Source: Acidobacteriota bacterium (GTDB lineage: Bacteria > Acidobacteriota > Terriglobia > Terriglobales > Acidobacteriaceae). From it: a stretch of DNA of 64,000 nt. Position numbers and translations under genes: made by a program. The DNA lies in NCBI GenBank assembly GCA_013289765.1, contig JABCZI010000005.1, forward strand, positions 290,368 to 354,367, read 5' to 3'. Under the pieces are notes generated by a model. That model did no database searches. It had not been told where the DNA came from and saw nothing but the letters and a program-made list of their open reading frames with translations. Positions 1 to 7,105 of this stretch are shown here, piece by piece (position 1 is the first letter of the stretch; each line of letters opens with the position of its first letter).

Positions 1-681
1 ACATTCGCCAGCCTTAACGACCTATGGAAATACCAAGCCGGGCAATGGACCTGGATGAGTGGCTCAAACCTTGCCAGCCAATCAGGAACCTACGGCACTC
101 AAGGCGTGGCTGCCACCGGCAACGTTCCCGGTGCCCGTAGCCTTGCCGTTAGTTGGATCGATCCGGCTGGAAACCTTTGGCTCTTCGCTGGAAATGGCGA
201 TAACTCCGCAGGGACAAACCCAGTCCTCAACGACTTGTGGAAGTACAGCGCCGGCGAATGGACATGGGTCAGCGGCTCGAATGTAGTCAACCAATCAGGA
301 ACCTATGGCACCCAGGGAATCGCTGCTGCGGGCAATGTTCCCGGCGCGCGAAGCGCCCCTATTGGTTGGGCCGACGCGGCTGGGAATCTCTGGCTCTTTG
401 GCGGGGGTGGTTACGACTCTACCGGTCAGGGCGGGAAGCTCAACGACCTGTGGGAGTACAGTTCCGGAGAATGGGCTTGGATGGGCGGACAGAACATTGT
501 GAATCAAGGGGGCAGCTACGGAACTCAGGGAATCGCCGCGCCGGGTAACATTCCGGGATCGCGATCGGGCGGCGTCGGTTGGGTGGATGCGGCCGGAAAT
601 TTCTGGCTCTTTGGTGGCGCGGGTCTGGACTCATCCGTAACTGCCGGCGGCCTGAACGATCTCTGGGAGTATCAACCCTGA
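1..681 (+). CDS. Kelch-like repeat protein, C-terminal part (5' end outside the window)
   Basis: The frame is open from the first base, so the start lies upstream of the window. About three and a half copies of a roughly 70-residue repeat are visible. Each contains LNDLW(K/E)Y, then GEW(T/A)W, SGTYGTQG(I/V)A, PGARS, and a DAAGNLWLFGG-like strand. Regular Gly- and Trp-rich repeats of this kind are typical of kelch/galactose-oxidase-type beta-propellers, which in acidobacteria are commonly large secreted or surface proteins. The N-terminus, and any signal peptide, cannot be seen. No catalytic residues are recognisable, so substrate and role are unknown. The high DNA similarity between repeats suggests recent repeat expansion. 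Confidence 0.75.
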   Translation, partial: TFASLNDLWKYQAGQWTWMSGSNLASQSGTYGTQGVAATGNVPGARSLAVSWIDPAGNLWLFAGNGDNSAGTNPVLNDLWKYSAGEWTWVSGSNVVNQSGTYGTQGIAAAGNVPGARSAPIGWADAAGNLWLFGGGGYDSTGQGGKLNDLWEYSSGEWAWMGGQNIVNQGGSYGTQGIAAPGNIPGSRSGGVGWVDAAGNFWLFGGAGLDSSVTAGGLNDLWEYQP

Positions 682-764
682 TTAGAAATCAGTTCCGATT
701 CGCGAGCTCCCACGGCCTGCTAAACTAACTCTGATCCGCCTGTCGCGACGAAATTGCATCTACG

Positions 765-986
765 ATGAAACTGCAAATCAACGGGGAAGATCACGTTTTA
801 GCGGACCCTGTTCCTCCCATCAGTTTTTCCCTCGTAACCCTGATCGAATCGCTCAACATGAAGCCCGACCGCGTAGCTGTCGAACTCAACCACGCCATCG
901 TGCCGCGTGACCGCTGGTCTGAGACGCTGCTGAAAGACGGCGATCGCCTGGAAATTGTCCACTTCGTCGGCGGCGGCCGCGAATAA
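765..986 (+). CDS. thiS: ThiS-like sulfur carrier protein
   Basis: A 73-residue ubiquitin-fold protein. It matches the ThiS pattern: MKLQINGE at the N-terminus, [12 protein letters not shown] in the middle, and [17 protein letters not shown] near the end. ThiS carries sulfur as a C-terminal thiocarboxylate for thiazole formation in thiamine synthesis. Known ThiS proteins normally end in Gly-Gly, but this one ends GGGRE, leaving two residues after the diglycine. Either they are trimmed before activation or the protein is a related carrier. No other thiazole genes are adjacent; a thiD-like gene lies about 11 kb away. No Shine-Dalgarno sequence is evident and no TPP riboswitch was seen upstream. 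Confidence 0.8.
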   Translation: MKLQINGEDHVLADPVPPISFSLVTLIESLNMKPDRVAVELNHAIVPRDRWSETLLKDGDRLEIVHFVGGGRE

Positions 987-1082
987 CCCCAAGGTTTCAT
1001 CCCGAGCGAAGCGAGGGACCTTGGTTTCCCTTGCAGTAATCCTCCCTGCACTCTTCTAGTTAACCCACCTACGCGAATCTTA

Positions 1083-1110
1083 TTGACACCCACCAACTTC
1101 TATCTAGAAT
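1083..1110 (+). promoter_or_regulatory. Sigma-70-like promoter of the MerR-family gene
   Basis: TTGACA at 1083-1088 and TAGAAT at 1105-1110 are separated by 16 bases, close to a housekeeping consensus. Transcription would begin near 1117, downstream of the ATG at 1109, which supports the ATG at 1151 as the real start. Confidence 0.65.
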
Positions 1111-1145
1111 GTTTCAAACATTCGACTCACGAATTGTTTCAAACA
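1107..1145. promoter_or_regulatory. Paired TGTTTCAAACA boxes, putative autoregulatory operator
   Basis: GAATGTTTCAAACATTC (1107-1123) is a perfect palindrome around a central C and overlaps the -10 hexamer and predicted start of transcription. Its core TGTTTCAAACA recurs exactly at 1135-1145, 25 bases centre to centre, just before the MerR-family start codon. Autoregulation is inferred from position. Confidence 0.55.
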
Positions 1146-1150
1146 TAATC

Positions 1151-1624
1151 ATGCCAGACCGCTTTCCATCGCAAGAGGTAATCGCTCTAACCGGCGTCAC
1201 CGCCCGCCAGCTCCAGTGGTGGGATGAGCGCGGCGTCGTCAAACCTGAGCGCGAAGGACACCGCCGCCTCTACTCGATGCAAAACGTCCTCGAAATGGCG
1301 GTGATCTGCGAACTCCGCCGCAAAGGCTTTTCCCTGCAGGGCGTCCGCAATGTGATGCGGTTCCTGCAACGCGAGTTCGGCAAAGGCCTCGGCGAAATCG
1401 TGGGCCGCAACTCCGACGTGCATCTATTAACCGACGGCACGCATCTTTATCTGGAAACTTCGGCGCGGCAGATTGTGGACATCCTCAAGAATTCGAAGCA
1501 GCCCATTTTGGGTATTTGCCTCAGCGATGCGGTTCGGCAGGTTCGAGCTGAGGTGGTTGCAAGGAAGGCGAGTACTTCCGTAATAGCGTCGGCGGAGCGC
1601 CGGCGTGCTAGAAAGGCTTCGTAG
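1151..1624 (+). CDS. MerR-family transcriptional regulator
   Basis: A 157-residue protein. Its N-terminus (about residues 5-70) has the MerR winged-helix signature: SQEVIALTGVTARQLQWWDE, then RGVVKPEREGHRRLYS and a helix with ELRRKGFSLQGVRN. The C-terminal half is short and has no obvious metal-binding cysteine cluster, unlike metal-sensing MerR proteins, so the effector is unknown. The ATG at 1151 is preferred over the in-frame ATG at 1109 because the latter lies inside the predicted -10 element. Palindromic boxes overlap the promoter and suggest self-regulation. The 87-residue gene that follows, about 30 bases downstream, may be co-transcribed. Confidence 0.8.
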   Translation: MPDRFPSQEVIALTGVTARQLQWWDERGVVKPEREGHRRLYSMQNVLEMAVICELRRKGFSLQGVRNVMRFLQREFGKGLGEIVGRNSDVHLLTDGTHLYLETSARQIVDILKNSKQPILGICLSDAVRQVRAEVVARKASTSVIASAERRRARKAS

Positions 1625-1654
1625 GCACAAGTTGTGGGTCCACAGGAGGAAAGT

Positions 1655-1918
1655 ATGGTCGCTGAACTCGACGTCTTGAATGAGTGGATTCCCGAACAGA
1701 TGCAGCCCGGAACTGTCTTTGTTTTAGAGAACGCCGGCGAAGTCGGGGAGAAGGAAGATCCCTACTGGGCCGTGCTCGCCTGCCCGTCTTGCGGCATGCT
1801 CGGGCTGATCACGCGCCGCCAGATCAATGGCCTCGTGCCGGTCATCTGCGGCTCGGAACAATGCTCCGCGCAATTTTTCATTCGCGAAGCCGAAGTCATC
1901 GTGCGCAAACCGTTCTAG
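1655..1918 (+). CDS. Small cysteine-containing protein of unknown function
   Basis: An 87-residue protein starting at an ATG five bases after a perfect AGGAGG (1644-1649). That spacing is why this start is chosen over a GTG 21 bases upstream. It has the pairs CPSCGMLG and CGSEQC about 20 residues apart, spaced like a zinc ribbon, followed by a short beta-rich tail. There is no signal peptide. It follows the MerR-family gene closely and converges on ribBA. I do not recognise the family; a zinc-binding fold is inferred from the cysteine spacing. Confidence 0.7.
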   Translation: MVAELDVLNEWIPEQMQPGTVFVLENAGEVGEKEDPYWAVLACPSCGMLGLITRRQINGLVPVICGSEQCSAQFFIREAEVIVRKPF

Positions 1919-1969
1919 TCGAGTCTTCAGTTCAGTCGCTTTACCCTGCGTTCCTCTGTGACCCCTGTG

Positions 1970-3202
1970 TCAAAAGCTTTTGCCTTTTTCCACAGCCCCC
2001 AGCTCCACCGGAACCTGATCCACAATCTCAATTCCGAATCCTTCCAGAGCCGCAACTTTTTTAGGACGATTGGTCAGCAGCCGGATTCTCCGCAGATTTA
2101 AATCACAAAGAATCTGCGCCCCGATTCCGATCTCGCGCTGTGTCTGCCGTTCATTCTCCAGCAGCGTAGGGCCTTTCCGTCCGCGATGAAAACTCAGCGC
2201 GGCGCGATCTCCAAGTTTCTCGATCGAGAATCCTTTGGACGTCTGGTGCAAATAGATCAGTGCCCCGCGCCCTTCTTCAGCGATCCGCCGCAGTGAACCT
2301 TCGAGCGTGGCGTGGCACTCGCACCCGGTGGCGCCGAAGACGTCGCCCATCAGGCAGTGCGCATGCATGCGCACCAGCACCGGCTCGTCGCTCTTGTTCG
2401 CTTTATTCAAACTCGAAACATTCGAACTCGACACATCTTTGTTTTCGACATCGCCGCGAGGCATCTCTCCCTTAATCAGCGCCACATGCGACTCTCCGCC
2501 ATCGTTCTCACTCTCGTAGGCGATCAGCCGGAACTCGCCGAAACGCGTGTCCACCAAGGCTTCTCCGACGCGGTGCACATAGCGCTCGTGCGCCATGCGG
2601 TAACGAATCAGCTCCGCAACCGTCAGCATCTTCATGCCATGCTGCTGGCAAAACTCAATCAGGTCCGGGACGCGCGCCATCGTCCCGTCATCCTTCATAA
2701 TTTCGCAAATGATGCCGGCAGGGATCAGTCCCGCAAGCCGCGCCAGATCAACCGAGGCCTCAGTTTGCCCAGCCCGCACCAGCACTCCGCCTTTGCGCGC
2801 GCGAAGAGGGAAGACATGACCGGGACGCGCCAGGTCCGACGCCTGCGTCCCAGGATCGATCGCCACCTGAATGGTGCGCGCGCGATCATACGCAGAGATG
2901 CCTGTCGTCACGCCCACGCGCGCGTCAATCGCCTCGCAGAATGCGGTGCCATATTGCGACGTATTCTCGGCGCTCATGGGACCGATGCGCAAATGGTCGA
3001 GCCGCTCTTCAGTCATGGTGAGGCAGACCAGCCCGCGTCCATACTTGGCCATGAAGTTGATGGCTTCGGGCGTAACCTTCTCGGCCGCCAGCGTGATGTC
3101 GCCTTCGTTCTCGCGGTCCTCGTCATCGACGACGACAATCATGCGCCCGGCGCGAATCTCCTCGATCGCGGTGGGAACGTCGGCGAAGGCTTGGGAGGTC
3201 AT
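1970..3202 (-). CDS. ribBA: RibBA: DHBP synthase with a divergent GTP cyclohydrolase II domain
   Basis: A 410-residue riboflavin-pathway protein. Residues 1 to about 210 are an intact 3,4-dihydroxy-2-butanone-4-phosphate synthase with DDEDRENEGD, RPGHVFPLRA and TEASVDLARLAG. The C-terminal half is GTP-cyclohydrolase-II-like. It keeps the C-x10-C-x-C zinc pattern (HCLMGD...CECH) and the LLTNRPKK and GIEIVDQVP motifs. It lacks the usual QEGRxIG substrate segment, which reads QTSKGFS here. The catalytic Asp-x-Arg region reads TQREIGIG, with the Asp replaced. DHBP synthase activity is therefore well supported, and GTP cyclohydrolase II activity is uncertain. No FMN riboswitch was seen upstream. 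Confidence 0.88.
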   Translation of the reverse strand: MTSQAFADVPTAIEEIRAGRMIVVVDDEDRENEGDITLAAEKVTPEAINFMAKYGRGLVCLTMTEERLDHLRIGPMSAENTSQYGTAFCEAIDARVGVTTGISAYDRARTIQVAIDPGTQASDLARPGHVFPLRARKGGVLVRAGQTEASVDLARLAGLIPAGIICEIMKDDGTMARVPDLIEFCQQHGMKMLTVAELIRYRMAHERYVHRVGEALVDTRFGEFRLIAYESENDGGESHVALIKGEMPRGDVENKDVSSSNVSSLNKANKSDEPVLVRMHAHCLMGDVFGATGCECHATLEGSLRRIAEEGRGALIYLHQTSKGFSIEKLGDRAALSFHRGRKGPTLLENERQTQREIGIGAQILCDLNLRRIRLLTNRPKKVAALEGFGIEIVDQVPVELGAVEKGKSF

Positions 3203-3216
3203 GACCGCTCATTGTA

Positions 3217-3262
3217 TCAAGTACCGATGAGTTAATAAGTACCGAGTACCTAGTACCGAGTT
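3217..3262. repeat. Degenerate AGTACCGA-type short repeats
   Basis: The stretch upstream of ribBA reiterates AAGTACCGA, AAGTACCGAGTACC and TAGTACCGAG with small spacers. It looks like a simple extragenic repeat; function unknown. Confidence 0.5.
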
Positions 3263-3283
3263 GCACGGCGCGGTTTCAACGGA

Positions 3284-3418
3284 TTTAATCCGGATTAAAA
3301 AAATGCAGATCAAATCTGCTTAAATATCTGGAATCAATGACTTGCGGGGAACCCGATCCGCTATAATCCGCCCAAAATATTGAATCTAAAGGACTTGTCC
3401 GCAAAATATTGCGGACAA
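3284..3418. other. Cluster of three palindromes in the ribBA upstream region
   Basis: TTTAATCCGGATTAAA (3284-3299) is a perfect palindrome. GCAGAT/ATCTGC (3305-3319) has a three-base loop. TTGTCCGCAA/TTGCGGACAA (3395-3418) has ten-base arms and an AATA loop. A TATAAT lies at 3362-3367. None is followed by a T-run, so these are more likely regulatory or repeat structures than terminators. Confidence 0.5.
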
Positions 3419-3430
3419 AGGGGTTAAGAG

Positions 3431-3682
3431 ATGTCAAAGAGGTTTTCAAGCTCAAAATCCACAAAACAAAGGATTGCGGCCCGGACTCTGAAACCCGCTC
3501 TGCTTCGTGAGCTTGTACTGCCTTCGCATAGGGCAATCATGCGCCAGTTTTTGTGGAGGCGCAAGGTTAGACGTCACATCACTTCTGTGGAACATTGGGA
3601 TTTCGTCTCGACAGATAGCAACTGGGATACCCACTTGGAAGGAGTAGCTCCGGTCGGAATGACAAGGGATTGTGAAGGTTAA
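3431..3682 (+). CDS. Small basic ORF of doubtful coding status
   Basis: An 83-codon frame just after the TTGTCCGCAA hairpin. The predicted product is rich in Lys, Arg and Ser at the N-terminus and has no recognisable domain, signal peptide or membrane segment. The ribosome-binding site is weak (GGGG about nine bases upstream). It could instead be chance coding in a 490-base intergenic region. Confidence 0.25.
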   Translation: MSKRFSSSKSTKQRIAARTLKPALLRELVLPSHRAIMRQFLWRRKVRRHITSVEHWDFVSTDSNWDTHLEGVAPVGMTRDCEG

Positions 3683-3691
3683 CGGTTTGGC

Positions 3692-4837
3692 TTATTTCGC
3701 TTTGGCGCGAGCTGCGTTCACTTTGGCCAGCAGATCCTGCGACATGTTCTGCGCCGGGCCCGGAATCTTGACGGCTTCGGCCAGTACGTCGCGGGCTTCG
3801 TTGACGCGGTTGAGCTTGGCGTAGGCAAAGCCCAGACGATACAGGACGATGGAATACTGTTGATCATCCTGTCCCTTAAGCAATCCGGCGCCGGCTCGGA
3901 GTTCGGAAATCGAGGCCGCCGTCTTGTCCTGCTTGATGTAGGCATATCCCAGGATCGAGTGGGCCATGCCTGCCGAAAGTTTGCGCGACTTATCGGCGTC
4001 GGGGTCATCGGCCTTGGCAACGGCGATCGCTTTCTGGGAATAGGTGACAGCCTTGGCGATGCCGCCCGGCTTGGCATCGTCCACATAGGTGCCGGCCATC
4101 AAGAGCAATGCGGGCAGGGAGTTGGGGTTCGCGGTTAAAGTTTTTTCTCCGTATGCGATCAGCCGCGGCTGATCGTTCAACTGACCTGGGCCGAGCGTAT
4201 ACATGGCATAACTGGAAACCTGATCCTGAAACTTGGAATCGGGGAATGCCGCTGAGTATTTCTCGATGTATGTCATGCGATTTTTCGCGTTGGTCTCGCT
4301 GGCGATGACATTGAAGCCGGCCGCGTCCAGGAAGTCGCAGCTATTCTTGACTGCGCTCTTGTCGTCTGCGAGTTGCCGGCTGAAGTCTTCGGCGGTCATG
4401 CCATCGGGTTTCGGTTGCTTGGCGATGGAGGTGCAGACTTCGCCTCCGCGTGCGGCATAGTCCATGAGCTTCTGATTGCTCTTGGCCTGCTGCGCGATGC
4501 TGGCTTGCGAGACGAGGATATCGAGGTTACGAGGCGCAGGCGCGAGAGCCTTGTCTCCGTAGTCGATGGCCTTATCCAGATCGCCCGTGGTCTGGTAGGC
4601 CTGGGAGATCTGCCAGTTTCCGTAAGCCACCGCCGCGGGATTGACCGAGTATTTCTGGACGAAGTCCTGATACAGGGCGAGCTTTTTTGAGGCGTCCTGC
4701 TCGTTGGAGATGGCCTGCAAATCATGATCTTCGGGAGTGCCGGCGGGAATGGTGATCTTGTCGGTCTGCGCGCCGGCTTGCGACGCGAGCAGCATGAGGG
4801 AGAAAAGCACACCCAGAGAACTTTGGCTGCGTTTCAT
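3692..4837 (-). CDS. Exported TPR-repeat protein
   Basis: A 381-residue protein that starts at MKRSQSS, chosen because GGAGGT lies five bases upstream. A signal peptide (about residues 1-24, ending ASQAGAQ) directs it out of the cytoplasm. The rest is helical with tetratricopeptide-like units, for example YGNWQISQAYQTTGDLDKAI, LLLMAGTYVDDAKPGG and VLYRLGFAYAKLNRVNEARD. TPR proteins are scaffolds for protein contacts, so a periplasmic assembly role is possible. No enzyme motif is present and its partners are unknown. Confidence 0.75.
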   Translation of the reverse strand: MKRSQSSLGVLFSLMLLASQAGAQTDKITIPAGTPEDHDLQAISNEQDASKKLALYQDFVQKYSVNPAAVAYGNWQISQAYQTTGDLDKAIDYGDKALAPAPRNLDILVSQASIAQQAKSNQKLMDYAARGGEVCTSIAKQPKPDGMTAEDFSRQLADDKSAVKNSCDFLDAAGFNVIASETNAKNRMTYIEKYSAAFPDSKFQDQVSSYAMYTLGPGQLNDQPRLIAYGEKTLTANPNSLPALLLMAGTYVDDAKPGGIAKAVTYSQKAIAVAKADDPDADKSRKLSAGMAHSILGYAYIKQDKTAASISELRAGAGLLKGQDDQQYSIVLYRLGFAYAKLNRVNEARDVLAEAVKIPGPAQNMSQDLLAKVNAARAKAK

Positions 4838-4951
4838 GGGAGACCTCCGCTTGCGATCCAAAGCGAAATCTCGATTTTCAATAGCAGGCGAATGCTAGCG
4901 CTGAATGGGTCTGGATGCAAGAGCCACGGATGGTGGAAGGGGCTTCAGAGC

Positions 4952-5001
4952 AAAAGCAAAGTCAAAAGCAAAGTCAAAGGCAGCGGACAGGAGTGTCCGC
5001 T
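4952..5001. repeat. 12-base tandem repeat plus hairpin
   Basis: AAAAGCAAAGTC is repeated exactly twice (4952-4975) with a partial third unit. It is followed by AGCGGACA-GGAG-TGTCCGCT (4982-5001), an eight-base stem with a four-base loop. It lies between the stop of the DUF4126 gene and the start of the TPR gene, both on the minus strand. Confidence 0.55.
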
Positions 5002-5026
5002 CCACACGAGCACCACGTCGCTTTGA

Positions 5027-5638
5027 CTAGATCGCCAGTTCCTTTTCGGCACCGCGAAATAATGCGCGGACCGCGCGGATTACTACGTGCGCCAGCAGGA
5101 TGACGATTGCGACCAACGCCAGCGCGATTGCGCCGGCGACGTAAGGATGACGCGTGGCGAGCCACGTTAGGGAAATAGCGAGCGCGTCCTCGGCAAGGCT
5201 GAGGGAGATGTTCGAGAACGGTTCGGGCGAAGGTGTGACCGCCGCGCGGACGGCGGTTTTGCCGGAGTGGGCGGCTAGGGCGATGGCGGCTCCGAGAAGC
5301 GTGGCGATGAGTTGCTCGGCGGGAGTAAGTTGCGCGGTGGCGCGATATGTGAGCAGCGCAGCGACGGGGACGCGGACGAAAGTGTGGAGCGCGCTCCAGA
5401 GCAGGTCGAAGGCGGGGATTTTGTCGGCGAAAAATTCAATGGCGAACAGCGTTGTACTCGCGGTAATTATGGGCCATGTTTCGAGAAGTTGAAGAGTTGG
5501 AGGGAGCGGAACGTGTCCGAAGCGGGCGAGCAGGCCGAGGGAGGCGACGGTCGCGTAGACGTTGACGCCGGCTGCGAAGGCGATTGCAGCGAGCAGCGCG
5601 AAAAGTTCAGGGGGCGGGATTTGCAGCCAGTTCGGCAT
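5027..5638 (-). CDS. DUF4126-like integral membrane protein
   Basis: A 203-residue protein with about five hydrophobic segments. The N-terminal AAGVNVYATVASLGLLARFG matches what I recall of the DUF4126 family, small membrane proteins of unknown function. Acidic residues in the second segment (IEFFADKIPAFD) and a Gly/Ala-rich segment with a GAAIALAAHSGK motif are also consistent. The C-terminus ends in a single membrane helix and a short basic tail. No enzymatic motif is visible and the neighbours give no functional clue. Confidence 0.7.
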   Translation of the reverse strand: MPNWLQIPPPELFALLAAIAFAAGVNVYATVASLGLLARFGHVPLPPTLQLLETWPIITASTTLFAIEFFADKIPAFDLLWSALHTFVRVPVAALLTYRATAQLTPAEQLIATLLGAAIALAAHSGKTAVRAAVTPSPEPFSNISLSLAEDALAISLTWLATRHPYVAGAIALALVAIVILLAHVVIRAVRALFRGAEKELAI

Positions 5639-5639
5639 G

Positions 5640-5740
5640 GGCGGAAAGTCCCTCGGGGGCTAAAGCCCATTCATGATAGGCCAGGAATAGCAGCGCTGGA
5701 TAGCTTGCCCTGAGCGAAGCCGAAGGGCGCTGCGCCACCC
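5640..5740. repeat. Extragenic palindromic repeat region
   Basis: It contains GGGCTAAAGCCC, an even palindrome, followed by TTGCCCTGAGC (5705-5715) and CGAAGCCGAAGGGCG. The CTGCCCTGAGC core recurs near 26.4, 37.6 and 44.4 kb, so this is a dispersed intergenic element. Confidence 0.55.
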
Positions 5741-5803
5741 AAAATCCCGATTATGCGGCGGCTGGAAGCCGCGTTCTTCAAAAATAAACTCGCGCTTTCA
5801 GGA

Positions 5804-7075
5804 TCAGCCGCTGGCCAGGCCGCGGTAGCGGCCGACGCGTCCCACGGGGCGGCTGACCGAAGGATTTGGCGGGACTTGCGTGATGGAGCGGATGTTGCTG
5901 CTGTTATTGTTTTGCTCGGAACGGAAGCGGAGCAGGGCGGCGATGTTTCCGACTTTATCGAACTCGGGATCGTCCTTCACGTAAAGCAGTTCGATGTTGT
6001 GGCGAATTACCGCAGGCAGAATGGCTTCGGCCGCATCGACCACGCCGCGAATTTCGCGACCGCACACGGGACAGAAGTTCACCAGATGGGCATCGAGGTG
6101 GCCGCAGCCGGAGCACTCGACGGCTTGCGCATGGTAGGTTTGGCCGAGCAGCAGGGTCTGCACTTCGCCGGATTCGAGGGAGCGCAGCACGCGGCGCAAT
6201 CCGGTGACACCGCGAGCGCTGCTGCGAGCCTGGCTCAGAGTTTCGCGGACCGCTTCGTCACAGCGTTTCTTTTGCGAAGCGGAGAAAATACTTTCGGCAT
6301 GGGAGCGGATTACGTCGCGGGTTGCGTGGCCGACCTCGGAGGCGAACCGGCCCTGCAACTTCTGCAAGGCGCAGGCATGCAGCTGCGCTTCAAACGGCGC
6401 CCAATGAATTTCCTGACAGCCCAGGACCCAATGCTCAAACATGCCCTTGTCCAAAGCATCTTTCACAAAATCAGCGAGGACTTTGAAATGCTGGCGTGCC
6501 TCCTCGGCAACCTGGCGCTCGGCGCGGCCAGCGTCGTAGCCGTTGAAGCCATCACTGCGGCGGCGGCGGGAAAGAGGATGAAAGAAATCCATGCGTTCGG
6601 TGAGCTCGCCGAGACGCAGTTCGAAAAGGCGGGCGCGGCGGCGGTCGGTCAAGAGAATGCCGAGGCTGGGAAGCGATCCCAGCAGTTGTGTGAGAGGCTT
6701 GAGGTGGAAATGGCGGTCGGCGAAAAGTTGCGTACCGCTGAGCTGCGCGGGTAAATCGTACTCGCGCCAGAAGCGTCGCGAGGAACAGGCGAAGATGGCT
6801 TTGGCGTGCGCGCCGTTGCCGCGCAATTCCTGCGATAGGCGAACGATGCGGTCAAGATCGGCACGAGCAGCCTCAATCTTCTCCTTGTTCTTGTGCTTGT
6901 GCTTGTTTTTTTCCTCCAACTGCCGCAAGGCTTCGCGGGCCAGATCCTTGGTGAGGATCGCTTCTTCCTTGTGCGCTTTATTGCGAGGGGTCGAGGGCTG
7001 AAAGTAAAAACTGAGAGCGCAGGCTCCCTCGTCTTCGAATTGTGCCAGTTCGTGGATTTGTTCGCGGGTTATCAT
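5804..7075 (-). CDS. Bacterial eRF1-like (baeRF/VLRF1-type) protein with zinc ribbon
   Basis: A 423-residue cytoplasmic protein. The N-terminal part (ACALSFYFQPS, then a Lys/Glu-rich coiled region) and the middle LGILLTDRRRARLFELRLGE strand resemble bacterial relatives of archaeo-eukaryotic release factor eRF1. A middle DRR(R/K)ARLF strand is characteristic of that group. Near residues 340-360 a zinc ribbon is visible as CSGCGH and CPVCGR. These families are thought to act at the ribosome in rescue or peptide release. It follows the hibernation-factor/sigma fusion by 30 bases on the same strand, which strengthens a ribosome link. The release-factor relationship is judged by eye; no GGQ motif was seen. 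Confidence 0.65.
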   Translation of the reverse strand: MITREQIHELAQFEDEGACALSFYFQPSTPRNKAHKEEAILTKDLAREALRQLEEKNKHKHKNKEKIEAARADLDRIVRLSQELRGNGAHAKAIFACSSRRFWREYDLPAQLSGTQLFADRHFHLKPLTQLLGSLPSLGILLTDRRRARLFELRLGELTERMDFFHPLSRRRRSDGFNGYDAGRAERQVAEEARQHFKVLADFVKDALDKGMFEHWVLGCQEIHWAPFEAQLHACALQKLQGRFASEVGHATRDVIRSHAESIFSASQKKRCDEAVRETLSQARSSARGVTGLRRVLRSLESGEVQTLLLGQTYHAQAVECSGCGHLDAHLVNFCPVCGREIRGVVDAAEAILPAVIRHNIELLYVKDDPEFDKVGNIAALLRFRSEQNNNSSNIRSITQVPPNPSVSRPVGRVGRYRGLASG

Positions 7076-7105
7076 TCGCGGCCCTACTCCTTGTTGGAAT
7101 TGGAT

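Noticed and set aside
681..764. TPP riboswitch in front of thiS
   Set aside because: No THI-box CTGAGA/ACC-CTGAT-type sequences were seen; the same is true in front of thiD.
1109..1150. N-terminal extension of the MerR-family protein from the ATG at 1109
   Set aside because: The codon lies within the predicted -10 hexamer and the encoded 14 residues do not fit the MerR start pattern.
2312..3235. Long plus-strand frame opposite ribBA
   Set aside because: It is antisense to a well-supported gene with clear RibB and RibA motifs; it shows no domain or ribosome-binding site.
3203..3430. FMN riboswitch upstream of ribBA
   Set aside because: I looked for the conserved RFN-element sequences on the minus strand and did not find them; only simple palindromes are present.
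5753..6754. Long plus-strand frame opposite the eRF1-like gene
   Set aside because: It is antisense to the supported minus-strand gene and has no domain of its own.
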